NCBI RefSeq assembly: GCF_051020955.1
Contig: NW_027476470.1
Coordinates: 154,127 to 218,126 of the forward strand
DNA length: 64,000 bases
Reading direction: 5' to 3'
Origin: Megalopta genalis
Lineage: Eukaryota > Arthropoda > Insecta > Hymenoptera > Halictidae
This document shows positions 23,155 to 36,261 of the stretch, in pieces. The position numbers were made by a program, and so were the translations under genes. The notes beneath the pieces were generated by a model. That model ran no database searches, was not told the DNA's origin, and saw only the letters and a list, made by a program, of their open reading frames with translations. Within the stretch, counting starts at the first letter, position 1. Every line of letters begins with the position of its first letter.

Positions 23155-25857
23155 AATCATATATATCACAAGTATTTGAAACTAAACCATTTGTTTCGCA
23201 TTTATTAGAAGCTAAGCCTTCTACTTCGCATTGATTTGAGGCTAAATCATGTGTTTCGCTTGGTTTTGAAGCTAACTCGTTTTTTTCGCATGCAGTTGTA
23301 GCTAAATCATGTATATCACAAGTATTTGAAGCTAAACCGTTTGCTTCGCATGTATTCGAAGATCAGCCTTCTACTTCGCATTGATTTTAATCTAAATCAT
23401 GTGTTTCGCATGGATTTGAAGATCAGCCTTCTACTTCGCATTGATTTGAAGCTGAATCATGTATATCACAAGTATTTGAAGCTAAACCATTTGTTACGCA
23501 TGGATTCGAAGATCAGCCTTCTACTTCGCATTGATTTGAAGCTAAATCATGTGTTTCGCATGGATTTGAAGCTAACTCGTTTGTTTCGCATGCTGTTGAA
23601 GCTAAATCATATATATCACAAGTATTTGAAGCTAAACCATTTGTTTCGCATTTATTCGAAAGCTAAGCCTTCTACTTCGCATTGATTTGAGGCTAAATCA
23701 TGTGTTTCGCTTGGTTTTGAAGCTAACTCGTATTTTTCGCATGCTGTTGAAGCTAAATCATGTATATCACAAGTATTTGAAGCTATATCATACGTTTCGC
23801 ATGGATTCCAAGACGACCCTTCTAATTCGCATTGATTTGAAGCTAAATCATGTGTTTCGCATGGATTTGAAGCTAACTCGTTTGTTTCGCATGGTGTTGA
23901 AGCTAAATCATGTATATCACAAGTATTTGAAGCTAAACCATTTGTTACGCATGTATTCGAAGATCAGCCTTCTACTTAGCATTGATTTGATGCTAAATCA
24001 TGTGTTTCGCATGGATTTGAAGCTAACGCGTTTGTTTCGCATGCTTTTGAAGCTAAATCATGTATATCACAAGCATTTGAAGCTAAACCATTTGCTTCGC
24101 ATGGATTCGAAGATCAGCCTTCTACTTCGCATTGATTTGATGCTAAATCATGTGTTTCGCATGGATTTGAAGCTAACTCGTTTGTTTCGCATGCTGTTGA
24201 AGCTAAATCATGTATATCACAAGTATTTGAAGCTAAACCATTTGCTTCGCATGGATTCGAAGATCAGCCTTCTACTTCGCATTGATTTTAATCTAAATCA
24301 TGTGTTTCGCATGGATTTGAAGCTAACTCGTTTGTTTCGCATGCAGTTGAAGCTGAATCATGTATATCACAAGTATTTGAAGCTAAACCATTTGTTACGC
24401 ATGGATTCGAGGATCAGCCTTCTACTTCGCATTGATTTGAAGCTAAATCATGTGTTTCGCATGGATTTGAAGATAACTCGTTTGTTTCGCATGCTGTTGA
24501 AGCTAAATCATATATATCACAAGTATTTGAAGCTAAACCATTTGTTTCGCATTTATTCGAAAGCTAAGCCTTCTACTTCGCATTGATTTGAGGCTAAATC
24601 ATGTGTTTCGCTTGGTTTTGAAGCTAACTCGTATTTTTCGCATGCTGTTGAAGCTAAATCATGTATATCACAAGTATTTGAAGCTATATCATACGTTTCG
24701 CATGGATTCCAAGACGACCCTTCTAATTCGCATTGATTTGAAGCTAAATCATGCGTTTCGCAAGGATTTGAAGCTAACTCGTTTGTTTCGCATGCTGTTG
24801 AAGCTAACTCAAGTGTATCAAAAGTATTTGAAGCTAAACCATATGCTTCGCATGGATACGAAGATCAGCCTTCTACTTCGCATTGATTTGAAGCTAAATC
24901 ATGTGTTTCGCATGGATTTGAAGCTAACGCGTTTGTTTCGCATGCTGTTGAAGCTAAATCATATACATCACAAGTATTTGAAGCTAAACCATTTGTTACG
25001 CATGGTTTCGAAGATCAGCCTTCTACTTCGCATTGATTTGAAGCTAAATCATGTGTTACGCATGGATTTGAAGCTAACTCGTTTGTTTCGCATGCTGTTG
25101 AAGCTAAATCATATATATCACAAGTATTTGAAGCTAAACCATTTGTTTCGCATTTATTCGAAAGCTAAGCCTTCTACTTCGCATTGATTTGAGGCTAAAT
25201 CATGTGTTTCGCTTGGTTTTGAAGCTAACTCGTATTTTTCGCATGCTGTTGAAGATAAATCATGTATATCACAAGTATTTGAAGCTATATAATACGTTTC
25301 GAATGGATTCCAAGATAACCCTTCTAATTCGCATTGATTTGAATCTAAATCATGTGTTTCGCATGGATTTGAAGCTAACTCGTTTGTTTCGCATGCTGTT
25401 GAAGCTAAATCATATATATCACAAGTATTTGAAGCTATACCATTTGTTTCGCATTTATTCGAAGCTAAGCCATCTACTTTGCATTGATTCGAGGCTAAAT
25501 CATGCGTTTCGCTCGGTTTTGTAGCTAACTCGTTTGTTTCGCATGCTGTTGAAGCTAAATCATGTATATCACAAGTATTTGAAGCTATATCATACGTTTC
25601 GCATGGATTCCACGATAACCCTTCTAATTCGCATAGATTTGAAGATAAATCATGTGTTTCGCTTGGATTTGAATATAACTCATTTGTTTCGCATGCTGTA
25701 GAAGCTAAATCATGTATATCACAAGTATTTGAAGCTAAACCATTTGCTTCGCATGGATTCGAAGATAACCCATCCAATTCGCATTGATTTGAAGCTAGAT
25801 CATGTGTTTCGCTTGGATTTGAAGCTATCTCGTTTTTTTCGCATGCAGTTGTAGCTA
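23155..25857. repeat. 2703-bp HOR, copy 1
   Basis: The block recurs at +2703, starting from a P monomer with GAAACTAAACC (23181 and 25884). It contains the shuffled N/E-K/V pentamer at 23413 and three 151-bp pentamers, fitting 2703 = 90 x 30 + 3. Confidence 0.85.
25154..25777 (-). other. Reverse-strand open stretch ending in the +1 frameshift
   Basis: This is 207 codons of the CETHDLASN-type repeat. It terminates just after the CGAAAGC insertion, where the reading runs GLAFE and then stop. The frame is thus closed by the 151-bp marker and not by a point change. Confidence 0.18.
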
Positions 25858-27953
25858 AATCATATATATCACAAGTATTTGAAACTAAACCATTTGTTTC
25901 GCATTTATTAGAAGCTAAGCCTTCTACTTCGCATTGATTTGAGGCTAAATCATGTGTTTCGCTTGGTTTTGAAGCTAACTCGTTTTTTTCGCATGCAGTT
26001 GTAGCTAAATCATGTATATCACAAGTATTTGAAGCTAAACCGTTTGCTTCGCATGTATTCGAAGATCAGCCTTCTACTTCGCATTGATTTTAATCTAAAT
26101 CATGTGTTTCGCATGGATTTGAAGATCAGCCTTCTACTTCGCATTGATTTGAAGCTGAATCATGTATATCACAAGTATTTGAAGCTAAACCATTTGTTAC
26201 GCATGGATTCGAAGATCAGCCTTCTACTTCGCATTGATTTGAAGCTAAATCATGTGTTTCGCATGGATTTGAAGCTAACTCGTTTGTTTCGCATGCTGTT
26301 GAAGCTAAATCATATATATCACAAGTATTTGAAGCTAAACCATTTGTTTCGCATTTATTCGAAAGCTAAGCCTTCTACTTCGCATTGATTTGAGGCTAAA
26401 TCATGTGTTTCGCTTGGTTTTGAAGCTAACTCGTATTTTTCGCATGCTGTTGAAGCTAAATCATGTATATCACAAGTATTTGAAGCTATATCATACGTTT
26501 CGCATGGATTCCAAGACGACCCTTCTAATTCGCATTGATTTGAAGCTAAATCATGTGTTTCGCATGGATTTGAAGCTAACTCGTTTGTTTCGCATGGTGT
26601 TGAAGCTAAATCATGTATATCACAAGTATTTGAAGCTAAACCATTTGTTACGCATGTATTCGAAGATCAGCCTTCTACTTAGCATTGATTTGATGCTAAA
26701 TCATGTGTTTCGCATGGATTTGAAGCTAACGCGTTTGTTTCGCATGCTTTTGAAGCTAAATCATGTATATCACAAGCATTTGAAGCTAAACCATTTGCTT
26801 CGCATGGATTCGAAGATCAGCCTTCTACTTCGCATTGATTTGATGCTAAATCATGTGTTTCGCATGGATTTGAAGCTAACTCGTTTGTTTCGCATGCTGT
26901 TGAAGCTAAATCATGTATATCACAAGTATTTGAAGCTAAACCATTTGCTTCGCATGGATTCGAAGATCAGCCTTCTACTTCGCATTGATTTTAATCTAAA
27001 TCATGTGTTTCGCATGGATTTGAAGCTAACTCGTTTGTTTCGCATGCAGTTGAAGCTGAATCATGTATATCACAAGTATTTGAAGCTAAACCATTTGTTA
27101 CGCATGGATTGGAGGATCAGCCTTCTACTTCGCATTGATTTGAAGCTAAATCATGTGTTTCGCATGGATTTGAAGATAACTCGTTTGTTTCGCATGCTGT
27201 TGAAGCTAAATCATATATATCACAAGTATTTGAAGCTAAACCATTTGTTTCGCATTTATTCGAAAGCTAAGCCTTCTACTTCGCATTGATTTGAGGCTAA
27301 ATCATGTGTTTCGCTTGGTTTTGAAGCTAACTCGTATTTTTCGCATGCTATTGAAGCTAAATCATGTATATCACAAGTATTTGAAGCTATATCATACGTT
27401 TCGCATGGATTCCAAGACGACCCTTCTAATTCGCATTGATTTGAAGCTAAATCATGCGTTTCGCAAGGATTTGAAGCTAACTCGTTTGTTTCGCATGCTG
27501 TTGAAGCTAACTCAAGTGTATCAAAAGTATTTGAAGCTAAACCATATGCTTCGCATGGATACGAAGATCAGCCTTCTACTTCGCATTGATTTGAAGCTAA
27601 ATCATGTGTTTCGCATGGATTTGAAGCTAACGCGTTTGTTTCGCATGCTGTTGAAGCTAAATCATATACATCACAAGTATTTGAAGCTAAACCATTTGTT
27701 ACGCATGGTTTCGAAGATCAGCCTTCTACTTCGCATTGATTTGAAGCTAAATCATGTGTTACGCATGGATTTGAAGCTAACTCGTTTGTTTCGCATGCTG
27801 TTGAAGCTAAATCATATATATCACAAGTATTTGAAGCTAAACCATTTGTTTCGCATTTATTCGAAAGCTAAGCCTTCTACTTCGCATTGATTTGAGGCTA
27901 AATCATGTGTTTCGCTTGGTTTTGAAGCTAACTCGTATTTTTCGCATGCTGTT
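25858..27953. repeat. 2703-bp HOR, copy 2 (partial)
   Basis: This follows copy 1 closely to about 27953 and then passes into the 2370-bp HOR. Private changes include GATTGGAGG for GATTCGAGG near 27111 and CTATTG for CTGTTG near 27349. Confidence 0.82.
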
Positions 27954-30261
27954 GAAGCTAAATCATGTATATCACAAGTATTTGAAGCTATATCATACGT
28001 TTCGCATGGATTCCAAGACGACCCTTCTAATTCGCATTGATTTGAAGCTAAATCATGTGTTTCGCAAGGATTTGAAGCTAACTCGTTTGTTTCGCATGCT
28101 GTTGAAGCTAACTCAAGTGTATCAAAAGTATTTGAAGCTAAACCATTTGCTTCGCATGGATTCGAAGATCAGCCTTCTACTTCGCATTGATTTGATGCTA
28201 AATCATGTGTTTCGCATGGATTTGAAGCTAACGCGTTTGTTTCGCATGCTTTTGAAGCTAAATCATGTATATCACAAGCATTTGAAGCTAAACCATTTGT
28301 TACGCATGGATTCGAAGATCAGCCTTCTACTTCGCATTGATTTGATGCTAAATCATGTGTTTCGCATGGATTTGAAGCTAACGCGTTTGTTTCGCATGCT
28401 GTTGAAGCTAAATCATATACATCACAAGTATTTGAAGCTAAACCATTTGTTACGCATGGATTCGAAGATCAGCCTTCTACTTCGCATTGATTTGAAGCTA
28501 AATCATGTGTTTCGCATGGATTTGAAGATAACTCGTTTGTTTCGCATGCTGTTGAAGCTAAATCATATATATCACAAGTATTTGAAGCTAAACCATTTGT
28601 TTCGCATTTATTCGAAAGCTAAGCCTTCTACTTCGCATTGATTTGAGGCTAAATCATGTGTTTCGCTTGGTTTTGAAGCTAACTCGTATTTTTCGCATGC
28701 TGTTGAAGATAAATCATGTATATCACAAGTATTTGAAGCTATATAATACGTTTCGAATGGATTCCAAGATAACCCTTCTAATTCGCATTGATTTGAATCT
28801 AAATCATGTGTTTCGCATGGATTTGAAGCTAACTCGTTTGTTTCGCATGCTGTTGAAGCTAAATCATATATATCACAAGTATTTGAAGCTATACCATTTG
28901 TTTCGCATTTATTCGAAGCTAAGCCATCTACTTCGCATTGATTTGAGGCTAAATCATGTGTTTCGCTCGGTTTTGTAGCTAACTCGTTTGTTTCGCATGC
29001 TGTTGAAGCTAAATCATGTATATCACAAGTATTTGAAGCTATATCATACGTTTCGCATGGATTCCACGATAACCCTTCTAATTCGCATAGATTTGAAGAT
29101 AAATCATGTGTTTCGCTTGGATTTGAATATAACTCATTTGTTTCGCATGCTGTAGAAGCTAAATCATGTATATCACAAGTATTTGAAGCTAAACCATTTG
29201 CTTCGCATGGATTCGAAGATAACCCATCCAATTCGCATTGATTTGAAGCTAGATCATGTGTTTCGCTTGGATTTGAAGCTATCTCGTTTTTTCGCATGCA
29301 GTTGTAGCTAAATCATGTATATCACAAGTATTTGAAGCTAAACCATTTGTTTCGCATGGATTCGAAGATAAGCCTTCTACTTCGCATTGATTTTAATCTA
29401 AATCATGTGTTTCGCATGGATTTAAAGCTAACTCGTTTGTTTCGCATGCAGTTGAAGCTGAATCATGTATATCACAAGTATTTGAAGCTAAACTATTCGT
29501 TTCGCATGGATTCGAAGATAAGTCTTCCACTTCGCATTGATTTGATGCTAAATCATGTGTTTCGCAAGGATTTGAAGCTAACTCGTTTGTTTCGCATGAT
29601 GTTGAAGCTGAATCATGTATATCACAAGTATTTGAAGCTAAACTATTCGTTTCGCATGGATTCGAAGATAAGCCTTCCACTTCGCATTGATTTGATGCTA
29701 AATCGGTTTTCCGCATGAATTTTAAGCTAACTCGTTTGTTTCGCATGCAGTTGAAGCGAAATCATGTATATCACAAGTATTTGAAGCTATATCATACGTT
29801 CCGCATGCATTCCAAGATAACCCTTCTAATTCGCATTGATTTGAAGATAAATCATGTGTTTCGCTTGGATTTGAAGCTAAGTCGTTTGTTTCGCATGCTG
29901 TTGAAGCTAAATCAAGTGTATCAAAAGTATTTGAAGCTAAACCATTTGCTTCGAATGGATTCGAAGATCAGCCTTCTACTTCGCATTGATTTGATGCTAA
30001 ATCATGTGTTTCGAATGGATTTGAAGCTAACTCGTTTGTTTCGCATGCTGTTGAAGCTAAATCATGTATATCACAAGCATTTGAAGCTAAACCATTTGTA
30101 TCGCATTGATTTGAAGCTAAATCATGTGTTTCGCATGGATTTGAAGCTAACTCGTTTGTTTCGCATGCTGTTGAAGCTAAATCATATATATCACAAGTAT
30201 TTGAAGCTAAACCATTTGTTTCGCATTTATTCGAAAGCTAAGCCTTCTACTTCGCATTGAT
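27892..30261. repeat. 2370-bp HOR, copy 1
   Basis: The block recurs at +2370 from 30262. It contains a reverse-strand open stretch (28608-29297), two consecutive GATAAG-type pentamers around 29500-29700, and an unusual K-N junction near 29705 where AAATCGGTTTTCCGCATGAA replaces the usual sequence with one base lost. Confidence 0.85.
28608..29297 (-). other. Reverse-strand open stretch (2370-bp HOR copy 1)
   Basis: This is 229 codons, ending at the +1 marker like the 25154-25777 stretch, to which it corresponds at +3454. The one-base-short T run near 29289 lies at its upstream end. Confidence 0.18.
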
Positions 30262-32440
30262 TTGAGGCTAAATCATGTGTTTCGCTTGGTTTTGAAGCTA
30301 ACTCGTATTTTTCGCATGCTGTTGAAGCTAAATCATGTATATCACAAGTATTTGAAGCTATATCATACGTTTCGCATGGATTCCAAGACGACCCTTCTAA
30401 TTCGCATTGATTTGAAGCTAAATCATGTGTTTCGCAAGGATTTGAAGCTAACTCGTTTGTTTCGCATGCTGTTGAAGCTAACTCAAGTGTATCAAAAGTA
30501 TTTGAAGCTAAACCATTTGCTTCGCATGGATTCGAAGATCAGCCTTCTACTTCGCATTGATTTGATGCTAAATCATGTGTTTCGCATGGATTTGAAGCTA
30601 ACGCGTTTGTTTCGCATGCTTTTGAAGCTAAATCATGTATATCACAAGCATTTGAAGCTAAACCATTTGTTACGCATGGATTCGAAGATCAGCCTTCTAC
30701 TTCGCATTGATTTGATGCTAAATCATGTGTTTCGCATGGATTTGAAGCTAACGCGTTTGTTTCGCATGCTGTTGAAGCTAAATCATATACATCACAAGTA
30801 TTTGAAGCTAAACCATTTGTTACGCATGGATTCGAAGATCAGCCTTCTACTTCGCATTGATTTGAAGCTAAATCATGTGTTTCGCATGGATTTGAAGATA
30901 ACTCGTTTGTTTCGCATGCTGTTGAAGCTAAATCATATATATCACAAGTATTTGAAGCTAAACCATTTGTTTCGCATTTATTCGAAAGCTAAGCCTTCTA
31001 CTTCGCATTGATTTGAGGCTAAATCATGTGTTTCGCTTGGTTTTGAAGCTAACTCGTATTTTTCGCATGCTGTTGAAGATAAATCATGTATATCACAAGT
31101 ATTTGAAGCTATATAATACGTTTCGAATGGATTCCAAGATAACCCTTCTAATTCGCATTGATTTGAATCTAAATCATGTGTTTCGCATGGATTTGAAGCT
31201 AACTCGTTTGTTTCGCATGCTGTTGAAGCTAAATCATATATATCACAAGTATTTGAAGCTATACCATTTGTTTCGCATTTATTCGAAGCTAAGCCATCTA
31301 CTTCGCATTGATTTGAGGCTAAATCATGTGTTTCGCTCGGTTTTGTAGCTAACTCGTTTGTTTCGCATGCTGTTGAAGCTAAATCATGTATATCACAAGT
31401 ATTTGAAGCTATATCATACGTTTCGCATGGATTCCACGATAACCCTTCTAATTCGCATAGATTTGAAGATAAATCATGTGTTTCGCTTGGATTTGAATAT
31501 AACTCATTTGTTTCGCATGCTGTAGAAGCTAAATCATGTATATCACAAGTATTTGAAGCTAAACCATTTGCTTCGCATGGATTCGAAGATAACCCATCCA
31601 ATTCGCATTGATTTGAAGCTAGATCATGTGTTTCGCTTGGATTTGAAGCTATCTCGTTTTTTCGCATGCAGTTGTAGCTAAATCATGTATATCACAAGTA
31701 TTTGAAGCTAAACCATTTGTTTCGCATGGATTCGAAGATAAGCCTTCTACTTCGCATTGATTTTAATCTAAATCATGTGTTTCGCATGGATTTAAAGCTA
31801 ACTCGTTTGTTTCGCATGCAGTTGAAGCTGAATCATGTATATCACAAGTATTTGAAGCTAAACTATTCGTTTCGCATGGATTCGAAGATAAGCCTTCCAC
31901 TTCGCATTGATTTGATGCTAAATCGGTTTTCCGCATGAATTTTAAGCTAACTCGTTTGTTTCGCATGCAGTTGAAGCGAAATCATGTATATCACAAGTAT
32001 TTGAAGCTATATCATACGTTCCGCATGCATTCCAAGATAACCCTTCTAATTCGCATTGATTTGAAGATAAATCATGTGTTTCGCTTGGATTTGAAGCTAA
32101 GTCGTTTGTTTCGCATGCTGTTGAAGCTAAATCAAGTGTATCAAAAGTATTTGAAGCTAAACCATTTGCTTCGAATGGATTCGAAGATCAGCCTTCTACT
32201 TCGCATTGATTTGATGCTAAATCATGTGTTTCGAATGGATTTGAAGCTAACTCGTTTGTTTCGCATGCTGTTGAAGCTAAATCATGTATATCACAAGCAT
32301 TTGAAGCTAAACCATTTGTATCGCATTGATTTCAAGCTAAATCATGTGTTTCGCATGGATTTGAAGCTAACTCGTTTGTTTCGCATGCTGTTGAAGCTAA
32401 ATCATATATATCACAAGTATTTGAAGCTAAACCATTTGTT
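30262..32440. repeat. 2370-bp HOR, copy 2, one pentamer shorter
   Basis: This is the same order as copy 1, but the offset falls from +2370 to +2220 after about 31900. One 150-bp pentamer present at 29500-29700 has been lost here. Beyond 32440 the E monomer is CGAAGC, not CGAAAGC, marking a switch of block type. Confidence 0.83.
30978..31667 (-). other. Reverse-strand open stretch (2370-bp HOR copy 2)
   Basis: This is the copy of the 28608-29297 stretch at +2370, the same length and reading. It is present because the surrounding DNA was duplicated. Confidence 0.18.
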
Positions 32441-32689
32441 TCGCATTTATTCGAAGCTAAGCCATCTACTTCGCATTGATTTGAGGCTAAATCATGTGTT
32501 TCGCTCGGTTTTGAAGCTAACTCGTTTGTTTCGCATGCTGTTGAAGCTAAATCATGTATATCACAAGTATTTGAAGCTATATCATACGTTTCGCATGGAT
32601 TCCAAGATAACCCTTCTAATTCGCATAGATTTGAAGATAAATCATGTGTTTCGCTTGGATTTGAATGTAACTCATTTGTTTCGCATGCT

Positions 32690-35600
32690 GTAGAAGCTAA
32701 ATCATGTATATCACAAGTATTTGAAGCTAAACCATTTGCTTCGCATGGATTGGAAGATCAGCCTTCTACTTCGCATTGATTTGAAGCTAAATCATGTGTT
32801 TCGCATGGATTTGAAGCTAACTCGTTTGTTTCGCATGCTGTTGAAGCTAAATCATATATATCACAAGTATTTGAAGCTAAACCATTTGTTTCGCATTTAT
32901 TCGAAGCTAAGCCATCTACTTCGCATTGATTTGAGGCTAAATCATGTGTTTCGCTCGGTTTTGAAGCTAACTCGTTTGTTTCGCATGCTGTTGAAGCTAA
33001 ATCATGTATATCACAAGTATTTGAAGCTATATCATACGTTTCGCATGGATTCCAAGATAACCCTTCTAATTCGCATTGATTTGAAGATAAATCATGTGTT
33101 TCGCTTGGATTTGAAGCTAAGTCGTTTGTTTCGCATGCTGTTGAAGCTAAATCAAGTGTATCAAAAGTATTTGAAACTAAACCATTTGCTTCGCATGGAT
33201 TCGAAGATCAGCCTTCTACTTCGCATTGATTTGAGGCTAAATCATGTGTTCCGCATGGATTTTAAGCTAACTCGTTTGTATCGCATGCTGTTGAAGCTAA
33301 ATCATATATATCACAAGTATTTGAAGCTAAACCATTTGTTTCGCATTTATTACAAGCTAAGCCTTCTACTTCGCATTGATTTGAGGCTAAATCATGTGTT
33401 TCGCTTGGTTTTGAAGCTAACTCGTTTTTTTCGCATGCAGTTGTAACTAAATCATGTATATCACAAGTATTTGAAGCTAAACCATATGCTTCGCATGGAT
33501 ACGAAGATCAGCCTTCTACTTCGCATTGATTTGAAGCTAAATCATGTGTTTCGCATGGATTTGAAGCTAACGCGTTTGTTTCGCATGCTGTTGAAGCTAA
33601 ATCATATACATCACAAGTATTTGAAGCTAAACCATTTGTTACGCATGGTTTCGAAGATCAGCCTTCTACTTCGCATTGATTTGAAGCTAAATCATGTGTT
33701 ACGCATGGATTTGAAGCTAACTCGTTTGTTTCGCATGCTGTTGAAGCTAAATCATATATATCACAAGTATTTGAAGCTAAACCATTTGTTTCGCATTTAT
33801 TCGAAAGCTAAGCCTTCTACTTCGCATTGATTTGAGGCTAAATCATGTGTTTCGCTTGGTTTTGAAGCTAACTCGTATTTTTCGCATGCTGTTGAAGCTA
33901 AATCATGTATATCACAAGTATTTGAAGCTATATCATACGTTTCGCATGGATTCCAAGACGACCCTTCTAATTCGCATTGATTTGAAGCTAAATCATGTGT
34001 TTCGCAAGGATTTGAAGCTAACTCGTTTGTTTCGCATGCTGTTGAAGCTAACTCAAGTGTATCAAAAGTATTTGAAGCTAAACCATTTGCTTCGCATGGA
34101 TTCGAAGATCAGCCTTCTACTTCGCATTGATTTGAAGCTAAATCATGTGTTTCGCATGGATTTGAAGCTAACTCGTTTGTTTCGCATGCTGTTGAAGCTA
34201 AATCATGTATATCACAAGTATTTGAAGCTATATCATACGTTCCGCATGCATTCCAAGATAACCCTTCTAATTCGCATTGATTTGAAGATAAATCATGTGT
34301 TTCGCTTGGATTTGAAGCTAACGCGTTTGTTTCGCATGCTGTTGAAGCTAAATCATATACATCACAAGTATTTGAAGCTAAACCATTTGTTACGCATGGA
34401 TTCGAAGATCAGCCTTCTACTTCGCATTGATTTGAAGCTAAATCTTGTGTTTCGCATGGATTTGAAGATAACTCGTTTGTTTCGCATGCTGTTGAAGCTA
34501 AATCATATATATCACAAGTATTTGAAGCTAAACCATTTGTTTCGCATTTATTCGAAAGCTAAGCCTTCTACTTCGCATTGATTTGAGGCTAAATCATGTG
34601 TTTCGCTTGGTTTTGAAGCTAACTCGTATTTTTCGCATGCTGTTGAAGATAAATCATGTATATCACAAGTATTTGAAGCTATATAATACGTTTCGAATGG
34701 ATTCCAAGATAACCCTTCTAATTCGCATTGATTTGAATCTAAATCATGTGTTTCGCATGGATTTGAAGCTAACTCGTTTGTTTCGCATGCTGTTGAAGCT
34801 AAATCATATATATCACAAGTATTTGAAGCTATACCATTTGTTTCGCATTTATTCGAAGCTAAGCCATCTACTTCGCATTGATTTGAGGCTAAATCATGTG
34901 TTTCGCTCGGTTTTGTAGCTAACTCGTTTGTTTCGCATGCTGTTGAAGCTAAATCATGTATATCACAAGTATTTGAAGCTATATCATACGTTTCGCATGG
35001 ATTCCACGATAACCCTTCTAATTCGCATAGATTTGAAGATAAATCATGTGTTTCGCTTGGATTTGAATATAACTCATTTGTTTCGCATGCTGTAGAAGCT
35101 AAATCATGTATATCACAAGTATTTGAAGCTAAACCATTTGCTTCGCATGGATTCGAAGATAACCCATCCAATTCGCATTTATTTGAAGCTAGATCATGTG
35201 TTTCGCTTGGATTTGAAGCTATCTCGTTTTTTTCGCATGCAGTTGTAGCTAAATCATGTATATCACAAGTATTTGAAGCTAAACCATTTGTTTCGCATGG
35301 ATTCGAAGATAAGCCTTCTACTTCGCATTGATTTTAATCTAAATCATGTGTTTCGCATGGATTTAAAGCTAACTCGTTTGTTTCGCATGCAGTTGAAGCT
35401 GAATCATGTATATCACAAGTATTTGAAGCTAAACTATTCGTTTCGCATGGATTCGAAGATAAGTCTTCCACTTCGCATTGATTTGATGCTAAATCATGTG
35501 TTTCGCAAGGATTTGAAGCTAACTCGTTTGTTTCGCATGATGTTGAAGCTGAATCATGTATATCACAAGTATTTGAAGCTAAACTATTCGTTTCGCATGG

Positions 35601-36261
35601 ATTCGAAGATAAGCCTTCCACTTCGCATTGATTTGAAGATAAATCATGTGTTTCGCTTGGATTTGAAGCTAAGTCGTTTGTTTCGCATGCTGTTGAAGCT
35701 AAATCAAGTGTATCAAAAGTATTTGACGCTAAACCATTTGCTTCGAATGGATTCGAAGATCAGCCTTCTACTTCGCATTGATTTGATGCTAAATCATGTG
35801 TTTCGAATGGATTTGAAGCTAACTCGTTTGTTTCGCATGCTGTTGAAGCTAAATCATGTATATCACAAGTATTTGAAGCTAAACCATTTGTATCGCATTG
35901 ATTTGTAGCTAAATCATGTGTTTCGCATGGATTTGAAGCTAACTCGTTTGTTTCGCATGCTGTTGAAGCTAAATCATATATATCACAAGTATTTGAAGCT
36001 AAACCATTTGTTTCGCATTTATTCGAAGCTAAGCCATCTACTTCGCATTGATTTGAGGCTAAATCATGTGTTTCGCTCGGTTTTGAAGCTAACTCGTTTG
36101 TTTCGCATGCTGTTGAAGCTAAATCATGTATATCACAAGTATTTGAAGCTATATCATACGTTTCGCATGGATTCCAAGATAACCCTTCTAATTCGCATAG
36201 ATTTGAAGATAAATCATGTGTTTCGCTTGGATTTGAATGTAACTCATTTGTTTCGCATGCT
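32690..36261. repeat. 3572-bp HOR, copy 1
   Basis: From the GATTGGAAGATC form of E at 32748, the order recurs at +3572 (36320). The block includes CATATGC/GATACG pentamers, a CATACGTTCCGCATGCATTC pentamer and a tetramer junction at 35898. Confidence 0.8.
34548..35171 (-). other. Reverse-strand open stretch (3572-bp HOR)
   Basis: This is 207 codons of the same type, again ending at a CGAAAGC marker. Just upstream the K monomer begins TTATTTG (near 35180) instead of TGATTTG. Confidence 0.18.
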